Shown here piece after piece: positions 28,427 through 36,131 of a DNA stretch of 64,000 nt. Source of the stretch: Ensifer sp. LC11 (GTDB lineage Bacteria > Pseudomonadota > Alphaproteobacteria > Rhizobiales > Rhizobiaceae); NCBI RefSeq assembly GCF_001695835.1, contig NZ_MBSO01000003.1, positions 124,001 to 188,000 of the forward strand. Direction: 5' to 3'. Made by a program: the position numbers and the translations under genes. A model generated the notes under the pieces. That model was not told where the DNA came from, made no database searches, and saw only the letters and a program-made list of their open reading frames with translations. How positions within the stretch are numbered: position 1 is the stretch's first letter; each line of letters starts with the position of its first letter.

Positions 28427-31400
28427 TCAGAACCGTACCTTGATTGTGCCCTTGAACGTCGGCCCCCAGCCCGGCAGGCCGTCGCGCAGGTCGAAGTCTT
28501 CATCGAGCAGATTGAAGGCCGCCAGATCGACTTCGACCTGCTTGTCGAATGGCTCCCATTTCAGCGATGCATCGAGCGTCCAGAAGGCGTCCAGCGTCTG
28601 GCCGTCCCCCGGCCGCGAGCCTACATAGTTGGCGGCGATCGTCGCCTTGATGTTCGCGGTATTGACCCAGGTCAGCGCCACCTGTGCGGTATTTTCAGGC
28701 ACGAACAGCAGTTCGGCGAACCCGCGGCTGCTATCCTTGACGTCTGCCTCCGTATGGGCTGCCGTTAGCGCCAGGCCGAAGCCGTAGCCGAGCGCAAAGT
28801 TGGTGGTTGCGGCAACCCGGTCGATGCCGACCTTCGCATAGTCGAGATTGATCGTGGATAGCGGGAGATCCAGCGCGAGCTCGCGCACCTCCTGGTGCTG
28901 ATAGTCCAGGGCCGTGAAGAACCAGTCGTTCCATTCCGCGTCCCACCGCAACGCCAAGGTATCGGCATAACCCTCCGGGCCAAAGCGAAGCTGGTTGGGT
29001 TGCAGGCCGACAATACCGATAGGGGCGAGCGTTGCGACATCGAAGTTCAGGCCATCGCGCATCGCCGCTGCCCGCAGCCAATGGCCTTCCGCCGGCGCCC
29101 AGGCAATGCCAAGCTTCGGCTCAAGACGGATATCGCCATCGTTGACGCCCTCGATGTAGCGAGCAAAGAGCGCGCCTTCCGCCTTCAGGTCCGGCGTGAT
29201 CTCATAGATCGTGTCGACATAGGCCTTTGCGACCGTTTGGCTCGCCGACGTCGAGGTCGATGCGATAAGGGGGGTGTTTCCGGTCGTCGCTCCGAGCGGA
29301 TCGAAGATGTCGAAAGTGCTGGACGACCTGACGACGCCGCCTTCGATGCCATAGCGCCATGTGAAATCGCCATCGCCATAGAGGTGATTGACGGCAGCGA
29401 CGTAGGTCCTCTGTTCCTCTTCGCTTCGGCTGGTGGCAAGGTCGGGCAAGGGCAGACCCGAGAGGCGAATGCGCTCGTTTTCGACGGAATTCTGGTCGGA
29501 GAAGAAGAAAGCTGCGTTGGCAATGTTGCGGTAGCCGAATGTGTGGCTCCATGCGACGCCGGATATCAGCCGTGACGAACTGTCGTCGTTGAGGGCATCG
29601 AGGCCGAAAGGTACAGCGCGCGGATCCGGGATATCGAAGATGCTCTTGGCATCATCGAAGTCGGCATAGTTGGCGTAGGCGACAATCCTGTCGTCAGGCG
29701 TGGGGGAGGCTGTCAGGTAGCCGTTGCCCCCGAGCAGGCGCGTATCACGATCAAGCTCCAGCCCTTGGCCAAGATCGATCGTGTCGCGGGGCTCCTCCCA
29801 ACGGATATTGCCATAGACGCTGATCGGGAAGGGCGAGTAGTTGTAGGCCCTAAGTTCAGCTTCGCCGATCCATCCCGTGTGGTCGTTGTCGGCGATGATC
29901 CCACCGCCAAGTGCGGCTTCGAAGAACGGCCGCTGGACGATATTTGCCGAGCGCTCGCGGCTGACGAGCATATGCGGCTCGATGAGCAGCCCCTGGAAAA
30001 AGGCGGAGAAACTCAAGGGATTGGCGGTGTTGACGACCGGGCTGCCGTCGAAATCATAGTCGTTGAACAAGGGGTTGACGCTGCCGCGCACCGCCTGGTC
30101 GACATAGCTCGACCCGGTGAACGGATCGAAGACCGCGTCTCCGTAATATTGCCCCCACGCATTCAGGCCCTGCAGCCGGAAGGCGTCGTTGAGCGTCGAG
30201 CCGGCGTCCTGGTTGGCGCCAAGCGCGGCACTCTCGCCGCCGCGTGCCCGGGTGCGACGCATCAGTTCCTGCGCATAGCGGATCGCCGCATCGGAATCGT
30301 ATTCGTCGATGGCGATCGCCGTGCGCATCTGCATGACGACAGGATCATTCGGATCGAGCCGGTCGGCATTGTCGAGCGCTTGCGCGGCGGGAATACGGTC
30401 GCCCTTTTCGTAGTAGGCGCCCGCCAGCAGCAGCTGCGCATTGGAGTAGGCGGGATTGGCGGTCGATCCCGCCAGGAGATCCGCGAGCGCCTTGTCCAGC
30501 TCTCCAGTCTGCATGTGGTAGCGACCACGGGCGACAAGCGTCACGTCGAAGGATGGGTCGGCGGCCAGGGCCGCGTCGATCTCGGCCTTCGCCTCGCTCA
30601 TGCGATTTTCATCGAGGTATAGGATCGAGAGGTTCGCGTGGGACACCGGGTCGTTGGGGTCGAGCGCGATCGCCTGTTTGAACGCCTTTTCCGCTGCGCG
30701 GTCGTCGCCCCGTTCGCCCTGGACGAGACCGAGCGCATTCCAGAGCGACGAGGAACCTGGGGCCGTCTTCAGCCCGCGCTGCAAATCCGCCAGGGCCCCT
30801 TCCAGGTCGTTTTCGTAGTGAAAGCGATAGTCGGAGCGGGCTTCAAGCGCCGTCGGATCTTCGGGGTCGATGGCAAGCGCCTTTTCGATCCCGTCGCGCA
30901 CCTGCGCACGATCGTCGAGCAAGAGAGCGAAACGCGCACGGGCAGCCGGCAACGTCGGATCGTCCGGGTACTGGCGCTCGGCCTGCTTGAGCGTCTCGAT
31001 TGCCGCGCGGATGTCGTCGCGAAAGCCATTGGTCCAGGCCTTGGCCATCGCGCCGTAAGCACCGGCCGTGCGCCCCGGCGGAGCTTCGACCCGGTCGGGG
31101 TCGGCAAGGGAGCGGGCGAAATAGCCGCCGTAGGCAGCGATGGCGCGCCTCTTGGCATCGAGCCCGCGTGCCGAGCGCGCAAAGAGCCTGGCCGCCTCGT
31201 CGTAGCGATTCTCAGAACCAGCGATCAGGGCATCGACGAGATCGGCACGCGCCCGTTGCGTTCCGCTCAGCCGCCGCTGCCGCGCCTCGACCAGGGCGGC
31301 CTGCGCCTTCTGGCGACCATCAAGCGAGAGGTAGATTTCCGAAAGCGTCAGCCATTCTTCGGTCGAGCGAGCCCCGGCAGGTTTGGCCTCGATGCGTTGG

Positions 31401-32077
31401 CGTTCGTCGCGCATGTCGGGGAGGCGCAATGGGGTCGCCGGCATCCAGACGAAGGAGTCGCGCAGCGACAGATGGAACAGCATCTGTTCCCGATCCTTCG
31501 GGTTGACCACCACCACCTTCGACGGCGCCTTGCCGATCGCGGCGACCGCACCTTCCCCTTGGGCGACAGTGACGCTGCCCTGCGCGTTGCTGAGTTCGAC
31601 CACGCCTTCAAGGACGATGAGCGAGGTCTTGCCATCAGGGCCAACGGTCAGCGTCCAGTCGGTGCCGCGGATGGCCGCTGTCGCTGCCGGCGTATCAATG
31701 GCGAGACCCTGGCCGCCGCGCTCGGCGCGGGCCCAGATCGTGCCCGATTCCAGCTCGAGATTGGTGTCACCGTCCGTTCCCATGTGCTTGACCCTGAGCG
31801 CTGTGTTGCGGCCGAGGCGTACTTGGGTGTGATCGGAAAACAGAATGGCAAGTGCGCCAGTCGTATTGGTGCGCAGCACATCGCCGGAAAGCAGATCCTG
31901 GGCGAGGTCGACGAAACGCCAATTCGAGACGTCGACAAAGCGGACCTCTTCGCCGGATTTTCGGGCGATGACGGATCCGGCGACCGGCGGCGTTCGCGGA
32001 AGTGGATCCGCGAGCACCGTTCCAGGACAGAGTATTGCCGCCGCTGCGAACAGTACTCGACGCCCTTGTCGCCCCAT
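28427..32077 (-). CDS. Secreted FecR-TPR-outer-membrane beta-barrel fusion protein
   Basis: 1216 residues. A signal peptide (about 1-23, ending TVLA) is followed by a FecR domain (about 45-165, with LLSGDVLRTNTTGALAILF and AATAAIRGTDWTLTV). A TPR region follows (about 255-620, with AEKAFKQAIALDPNDPVSHA and AALAADPSFDV repeats). A long segment of amphipathic strands (about 640-1216) ends in GTIKVRF; a C-terminal Phe is the outer-membrane barrel signal. No TonB-dependent plug is seen. The ATG at 32077 follows GGAGGCGGGGA; a start at 32128 is weaker. The likely role is an envelope-spanning partner that passes an outside cue to the CHASE2 cyclase encoded next; that link is inference. Unlike FecR of iron uptake, it has no sigma-factor partner and no anti-sigma domain. 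Confidence 0.85.
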   Translation of the reverse strand: MGRQGRRVLFAAAAILCPGTVLADPLPRTPPVAGSVIARKSGEEVRFVDVSNWRFVDLAQDLLSGDVLRTNTTGALAILFSDHTQVRLGRNTALRVKHMGTDGDTNLELESGTIWARAERGGQGLAIDTPAATAAIRGTDWTLTVGPDGKTSLIVLEGVVELSNAQGSVTVAQGEGAVAAIGKAPSKVVVVNPKDREQMLFHLSLRDSFVWMPATPLRLPDMRDERQRIEAKPAGARSTEEWLTLSEIYLSLDGRQKAQAALVEARQRRLSGTQRARADLVDALIAGSENRYDEAARLFARSARGLDAKRRAIAAYGGYFARSLADPDRVEAPPGRTAGAYGAMAKAWTNGFRDDIRAAIETLKQAERQYPDDPTLPAARARFALLLDDRAQVRDGIEKALAIDPEDPTALEARSDYRFHYENDLEGALADLQRGLKTAPGSSSLWNALGLVQGERGDDRAAEKAFKQAIALDPNDPVSHANLSILYLDENRMSEAKAEIDAALAADPSFDVTLVARGRYHMQTGELDKALADLLAGSTANPAYSNAQLLLAGAYYEKGDRIPAAQALDNADRLDPNDPVVMQMRTAIAIDEYDSDAAIRYAQELMRRTRARGGESAALGANQDAGSTLNDAFRLQGLNAWGQYYGDAVFDPFTGSSYVDQAVRGSVNPLFNDYDFDGSPVVNTANPLSFSAFFQGLLIEPHMLVSRERSANIVQRPFFEAALGGGIIADNDHTGWIGEAELRAYNYSPFPISVYGNIRWEEPRDTIDLGQGLELDRDTRLLGGNGYLTASPTPDDRIVAYANYADFDDAKSIFDIPDPRAVPFGLDALNDDSSSRLISGVAWSHTFGYRNIANAAFFFSDQNSVENERIRLSGLPLPDLATSRSEEEQRTYVAAVNHLYGDGDFTWRYGIEGGVVRSSSTFDIFDPLGATTGNTPLIASTSTSASQTVAKAYVDTIYEITPDLKAEGALFARYIEGVNDGDIRLEPKLGIAWAPAEGHWLRAAAMRDGLNFDVATLAPIGIVGLQPNQLRFGPEGYADTLALRWDAEWNDWFFTALDYQHQEVRELALDLPLSTINLDYAKVGIDRVAATTNFALGYGFGLALTAAHTEADVKDSSRGFAELLFVPENTAQVALTWVNTANIKATIAANYVGSRPGDGQTLDAFWTLDASLKWEPFDKQVEVDLAAFNLLDEDFDLRDGLPGWGPTFKGTIKVRF

Positions 32078-32140
32078 TTTATTCCCCGCCTCCAGCCACC
32101 TGGAGCCAGTGAAATTCGGGCGCGTCAAAAGTCAATAGTG

Positions 32141-32154
32141 TTCGAATATTCGAA
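32141..32154. promoter_or_regulatory. Perfect 14-bp palindrome upstream of the FecR-barrel operon
   Basis: TTCGAATATTCGAA lies 64 bp upstream of the FecR-barrel start in an AT-rich stretch, the likely promoter zone. Candidate operator; the binding protein is unknown. The remaining sequence up to 32355 holds no gene I can support. Confidence 0.5.
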
Positions 32155-32355
32155 TTTATTTTCCAAGTGATGTGTATTGTTCAGGCGACAGGTATCACGG
32201 CAATATTTCCCTGCATCCGGGCTCCGGATCGCGCCCTGCTATGCTTGGGTATAGCTGATGTTGTCGGCAGCCAGCCTTCGACGCTTGGATTAACAGGGAC
32301 GTGGCCTACGATGCGCGGCTTCTGAGCGGTCATCGCTTGGAGCCCCGAGCCTCGG

Positions 32356-33042
32356 TCAGACGGAAGTCTTGACGCGCTCCCAGGCATTCATGAGGTGACG
32401 GCCGAGAACCTCGGAGAGCTTTGCCTTGTCGCGGGCCTCCAGCGCGACGATCATTTCCTCATGCTCGGCAACGGCCGCCGCCCATTTCTCCGGGCCCTCG
32501 TGGCCGATGAAGCGGATGCGCTTCAGTCGAGTCTGCAGCACGCCGTGCATGTCGGCCAATGCGGCGTTTGCCGCAAGCTGGACGATGGCCGAATGGATCT
32601 GCTGGTTGAGCTTGTAATATTGCAGGCGGTCGCCGGCCTTGTAGCGCTGGACCATATCGTCATGCAGCGCGCGCACTTCGGCGATGCCGGCATCGCTTGC
32701 CGCTTCGCAGGCGAGCTTTCCGGCAAGCTCCTCCAGCGTCTGCAACACCGTCAGCATGTCGTGCACGTCCTTGCCGCTGAAGCGCTTGACGATGGCGCCG
32801 CGGCTCGGGACGAGCTCTACCAGCCCCTCACTTGCAAGATACTTGATGGCTTCACGCAACGGCGTGCGGGATACCCCAAGCTGCTCGCCGAGCTGGCCTT
32901 CGTGCAGCCGCGTGCCTGGCGACAGGTCTCCCTCGATGATCATGTCGCGCAGGTGGCTGACCAAAGTGTCGTGCAGCGCAGTCCGCCGGATCGGGCCTGG
33001 GCCGCCATCCGGCCGCCTCTCTAGAGATGTGTTTTCGTTCAT
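32356..33042 (-). CDS. FCD-type GntR regulator of the sugar-acid cluster
   Basis: 228 residues. Winged helix-turn-helix: LHEGQLGEQLGVSRTPLREA and IKYLASEGLVELVPSRGAIV. The C-terminal FCD domain has LNQQIHSAIVQLA and EHEEMIVALEARDKAKLSEV with the metal-binding His/Asp pattern. ATG at 33042 (MNENTSLERRPDG) is preferred over an open frame to 33096. Divergent from the pdxA2-like gene, so it probably represses that operon; the ligand would be a pathway intermediate. Confidence 0.87.
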   Translation of the reverse strand: MNENTSLERRPDGGPGPIRRTALHDTLVSHLRDMIIEGDLSPGTRLHEGQLGEQLGVSRTPLREAIKYLASEGLVELVPSRGAIVKRFSGKDVHDMLTVLQTLEELAGKLACEAASDAGIAEVRALHDDMVQRYKAGDRLQYYKLNQQIHSAIVQLAANAALADMHGVLQTRLKRIRFIGHEGPEKWAAAVAEHEEMIVALEARDKAKLSEVLGRHLMNAWERVKTSV

Positions 33043-33245
33043 TGTTTTGCTTCTGCACCTGGCGACTGGATGTCGGCCGTCTGTTCCCGTTCGCACCGAT
33101 TGAATCAGCGCTGTCTCATTAAAGCATGGAGACCGGCTCTCCCATCGTCAACAGAAAATGCTGCATACAGAATACAAAAGACTTGATGCAGAATTTTGAA
33201 TAACGTATGACGACGGTCGAAAGAATGAAGCGGAGGACATCTCTC
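33043..33245. promoter_or_regulatory. Divergent promoter region of the sugar-acid cluster
   Basis: 203 bp between the GntR gene and the pdxA2-like gene. The AT-rich part (about 33150-33210) has two similar words, CTGCATACAGAATAC and GATGCAGAATTTTGAATA, which could be operator half-sites for the GntR protein. Weak evidence. Confidence 0.35.
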
Positions 33246-34289
33246 ATGACGACCAACGGTGCTGCCGGTAACGGCGCGCGTCCTGTCATTGCGCTCGCGA
33301 TGGGCGATCCGGCGGGTATCAGCCCGGAGCTCACGGCAAAGCTGTTGGCGCTTTCCGACATCCGCGAAGCTGCGCACATCATCACCATCGGTGATCGTCG
33401 GATCCTGGATGAGGGCGCCAAGGCTGCAGGCGTGACGCTCGACCTCGAGCCGTCGACGCTCGAAGGGCTCGACAACGCAGGCATGTCGCGCCACGTTTTC
33501 GTCGATCTCGCTCATCTCGACCCAGCAGACGTGGTTCGCGGCGAGGCGACGCTTGCGGGCGGAACCTTTGCGACCCGCAACTTCCGCACTGCGCTTGCAC
33601 TCGCGCACGCCGGCAAGGCGGACGCCGTCTGCTTCACGCCCTTCAACAAGAAGGCCATGCGCTTCGCTTATCCGGGCTATGACGACGAGATCCGTTTCGT
33701 TGCCGACGTTCTCGGCTTCACCGGCAAGGTTCGCGAGTTCAACGTTCTCGAGAAGGTCTGGAATGCGCGCGTCACCTCGCACATTCCGCTCAAGGAAGTG
33801 GCCGACAATCTCTCGGTCGATGGCATCATTGCCGAGCTCGAGCTGACCCGGGCCTGCCTCAAGGAGGCTGGTTACGAAGAGGCGAAGATCGCGGTTGCCG
33901 GTCTCAACCCGCACGCCGGCGACGGCGGCAGCTTCGGCATGGAAGAGATCGACATCATCGAGCCGGCCGTTGAAAAGGCCAAGGCGCTCGGCTTCAACGT
34001 CGAGGGGCCGTTCCCGGCCGATACGGTTTTTGGTCGTGCGCTTAAGGAAGGCTACAACGCTGTCCTCACCATGTACCACGACCAGGGCCAGATCGCGATG
34101 AAGCTGATGGGCTTCGACAAGGGTGTGACCATGATGGGTGGTCTGCCGTTCGCGCTCTGCACGCCGGCCCACGGCACCGCTTACGATATCGCCGGCAAGG
34201 GGATCGCCGATGTTGGCGCCAGCCGCGAAGCACTGCTGCTTGCGGTGCGCATGGCGAAGAAAAAGGCCGCTCTCAAGGCTGCTGCCTGA
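33246..34289 (+). CDS. pdxA2: PdxA2-family 4-phosphohydroxy-acid dehydrogenase
   Basis: 347 residues of the PdxA family. The PdxA2 branch oxidatively decarboxylates 4-phospho-D-threonate or 4-phospho-D-erythronate to dihydroxyacetone phosphate, rather than making pyridoxine. Metal-binding histidines are visible in VTSHIPLKEV, NPHAGDGGSFG and YHDQGQIAMKLMGF; the N-terminus IALAMGDPAGISPEL is diagnostic. ATG at 33246 follows GGAGGACAT; a start at 33207 is unlikely. First gene of a transport/catabolic operon with its own GntR regulator, which supports catabolism over cofactor synthesis. The exact substrate is inferred. Confidence 0.82.
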   Translation: MTTNGAAGNGARPVIALAMGDPAGISPELTAKLLALSDIREAAHIITIGDRRILDEGAKAAGVTLDLEPSTLEGLDNAGMSRHVFVDLAHLDPADVVRGEATLAGGTFATRNFRTALALAHAGKADAVCFTPFNKKAMRFAYPGYDDEIRFVADVLGFTGKVREFNVLEKVWNARVTSHIPLKEVADNLSVDGIIAELELTRACLKEAGYEEAKIAVAGLNPHAGDGGSFGMEEIDIIEPAVEKAKALGFNVEGPFPADTVFGRALKEGYNAVLTMYHDQGQIAMKLMGFDKGVTMMGGLPFALCTPAHGTAYDIAGKGIADVGASREALLLAVRMAKKKAALKAAA

Positions 34290-34364
34290 TTTCGCGCACT
34301 TTCAAGCAATAACGGCGCAGGAGGAGGTCTTGCGCCGCAGAACCACAAAACGGGAGGACCCGAA

Positions 34365-35351
34365 ATGAAGAAATCTGTCTCTTTCGCATGCATCATGGCA
34401 GCCGCCTTCGGCGTTGCCGCTCCAGCTTCGGCCTTCGAGCCCGACCGCCCGGTTGAATTCGTCGTCACGGCTGGTCCGGGCGGCGGCACCGACATCTTCG
34501 CGCGCACGATCCAGGCGATCATCGGCAAGTACGAATTGATGAAGGCGCCTGTCGTCGTCACCAACAAGGGCAGTGCCGGCGGCGCCGAAGGCTTCGTCTA
34601 TACGGCAACCAACAAGGGCGACGCCTACAAGCTGGCGTTCGGCACCAACAACGCCTACCTGCTGCCGGTTCGCGCCAAGGTTCCTTACAAGGCTGAAGAC
34701 CTGACGCCGGTGGCAGCCCTTGCCTCCGATGAGTTCATTCTGTGGGTCAATGGCAAGGCGTCCTACACCACCGCTGCCGACTTCGCCGCCAAGGCCAAGG
34801 AAGGCGGCCTGAAGATCGGCGGCAGCCAGTCGAAGGACGTGGACCAGATCCTGACTTCGATGATCAACGAGGCGACCGGCGCGACGATCAACTACATCCC
34901 GTTCAAGAGCGGCGGCGAAGCGGCCGTTCAGCTCGCTGGCGAGCATCTCGACGCCAACGTCAACAATCCGAGCGAGAACCTCGGCCAGTGGCAGGCCGGC
35001 ATGGTCAAGCCGCTCTGCGTCTTCAAGAGCGTCAAGCTTTCGAATGACGCCAAGGTTGCCGGCGACAAGGGCTGGAGCGACATTCCGACCTGCAAGGAAA
35101 CGGGCATCGCCATCGACAACTATTCCATGCCGCGCACCGTGTGGCTGCCGGCCGGCGTTGACCAGGATGTGGTCAAGTTCTATGCCGACCTGATGCGCAA
35201 GGTTTCCGAAACGCCGGAATGGGCGAAGTACCTTGCCGATACCTCGCAGTCGCCGTCCTACATCGCCGGTGACGACTTCAAGGCCGCCATTGAGATGGAT
35301 GGTGCTGCCGTCGGCGAAGTGCTGAAGCGCGAAGGTTGGCTCGCCAACTAA
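34365..35351 (+). CDS. Tripartite tricarboxylate transporter substrate-binding protein TctC-type
   Basis: 328 residues with a signal peptide ending ASA near residue 23. The TctC/Bug fold shows PVEFVVTAGPGGGTDIFART, the carboxylate-binding loop, and IPFKSGGEAAVQLAGEHLDA. ATG at 34365 follows GGGAGGACCCG. The ligand is probably the sugar acid degraded by this operon. It is followed by a palindromic repeat and a separate strong stem-loop before tctB. Confidence 0.92.
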   Translation: MKKSVSFACIMAAAFGVAAPASAFEPDRPVEFVVTAGPGGGTDIFARTIQAIIGKYELMKAPVVVTNKGSAGGAEGFVYTATNKGDAYKLAFGTNNAYLLPVRAKVPYKAEDLTPVAALASDEFILWVNGKASYTTAADFAAKAKEGGLKIGGSQSKDVDQILTSMINEATGATINYIPFKSGGEAAVQLAGEHLDANVNNPSENLGQWQAGMVKPLCVFKSVKLSNDAKVAGDKGWSDIPTCKETGIAIDNYSMPRTVWLPAGVDQDVVKFYADLMRKVSETPEWAKYLADTSQSPSYIAGDDFKAAIEMDGAAVGEVLKREGWLAN

Positions 35352-35377
35352 GCGGCGGGAGATGGGGACGGGTGCCT

Positions 35378-35421
35378 CTGCAGCGCCGCGCGTCAGGTAT
35401 GACGCGCAACGGATGCTGCAG
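35378..35421. repeat. 44-bp palindromic repeat, copy 2
   Basis: Begins CTGCAGCGCCGCGCGTC and ends GACGCGCAACGGATGCTGCAG-like, forming an imperfect palindrome. Same length and layout as the elements at 7656, 55392 and 63647. It lies inside an operon, in the tctC-tctB gap. Confidence 0.75.
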
Positions 35422-35434
35422 AACTTCAAAAAGG

Positions 35435-35464
35435 CTGCATCATTCCTGTGGGGGAATGATGCAG
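35435..35464 (+). other. Intercistronic stem-loop after tctC
   Basis: Perfect 12-bp inverted repeat (CTGCATCATTCC / GGAATGATGCAG) with a 6-base loop, between the binding-protein gene and tctB. Probably stabilises the tctC message or reduces read-through into the permease genes. Confidence 0.65.
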
Positions 35465-35498
35465 AGGCGCCCGTCATTCGCTTTGAAAGGTCACGATC

Positions 35499-35999
35499 AT
35501 GAGCGAGAACGGTGCGAATGGGATCTCCCGCTTCGCGGTTGAGCTTGGCGTCGCCGCGCTGACCGGCGTCTTCGGCGCGGCGGTCTGCTACGGGTCTCTC
35601 GATATCGGCGCGGGATGGACCGAGTTCGGACCCGAGGCCGGCTACTTTCCCTTCTATGTCGGCCTTCTGATCCTTCTTGGAAGCGTCGCCAATGCAATCC
35701 ACGCCTTCCTGAAACACCGCGGCACTGGTGAGATCTTCATCGATGGGCACCGCACCAAGGTGGTGGCGTCGTTCCTTTTGCCGCTGGTCGCCTTTGCCGG
35801 CATTTCCGCCTGGCTCGGCCTTTATGTCGGCACAGCGCTCTACATTGCCGGCACAATGCTCTTCCAGGGGCGTTACAAATGGTGGATCGCGCTGCCGTCC
35901 GGTGTCGCCGTTTCGCTGTTCTTCTTCATCGTATTCGAGATCGGTTTCAAGGTTCCGTTGCTCAAGGGACCGATCGAGGCCTGGTTCGGGATCTACTGA
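35499..35999 (+). CDS. Tripartite tricarboxylate transporter small membrane protein TctB-type
   Basis: 166 residues with four hydrophobic segments (about 14-34, 46-66, 85-122 in two parts, and 130-150). The TctB pattern GPEAGYFPFYVGLLILLGS is clear. ATG at 35499 follows GAAAGG. It partners with TctA in the membrane. Confidence 0.9.
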   Translation: MSENGANGISRFAVELGVAALTGVFGAAVCYGSLDIGAGWTEFGPEAGYFPFYVGLLILLGSVANAIHAFLKHRGTGEIFIDGHRTKVVASFLLPLVAFAGISAWLGLYVGTALYIAGTMLFQGRYKWWIALPSGVAVSLFFFIVFEIGFKVPLLKGPIEAWFGIY

Positions 36000-36017
36000 T
36001 CCCGACCGCCTAAGGAA

Positions 36018-36116
36018 TGTCGTGCAAAAGTGCACAGCGGTTTTGCGATAACGACAGGAAGAAAATCAAAGACTTAAAGCGCAAAGCGAATCTGAAAGAT
36101 CGCGACGCGCTTTAAG
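36018..36116. repeat. Rhizobial-type intergenic repeat, single copy here
   Basis: Contains two inverted repeats: GTGCAAAA-type arms in 36020-36050 and CTTAAAGCGC (36073-36082) with GCGCTTTAAG (36107-36116). From memory, closely similar sequences recur between genes in Rhizobium and Sinorhizobium; only one copy is seen here, so the repeat status rests on recall. It lies between tctB and tctA. Confidence 0.5.
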
Positions 36117-36131
36117 CCCGGGAGGAACAAC

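Noticed and set aside
28427-32077. A classical FecI/FecR iron-signalling system
   Set aside because: The FecR domain is in a signal-peptide-bearing protein without an anti-sigma N-terminus, and there is no sigma factor gene or TonB-dependent plug; the neighbour is a cyclase.
33246-34289. Pyridoxine biosynthesis gene pdxA
   Set aside because: Located in a regulated transport/catabolic operon with a ketose kinase and no pdxJ neighbour, so the PdxA2 catabolic branch is more likely.
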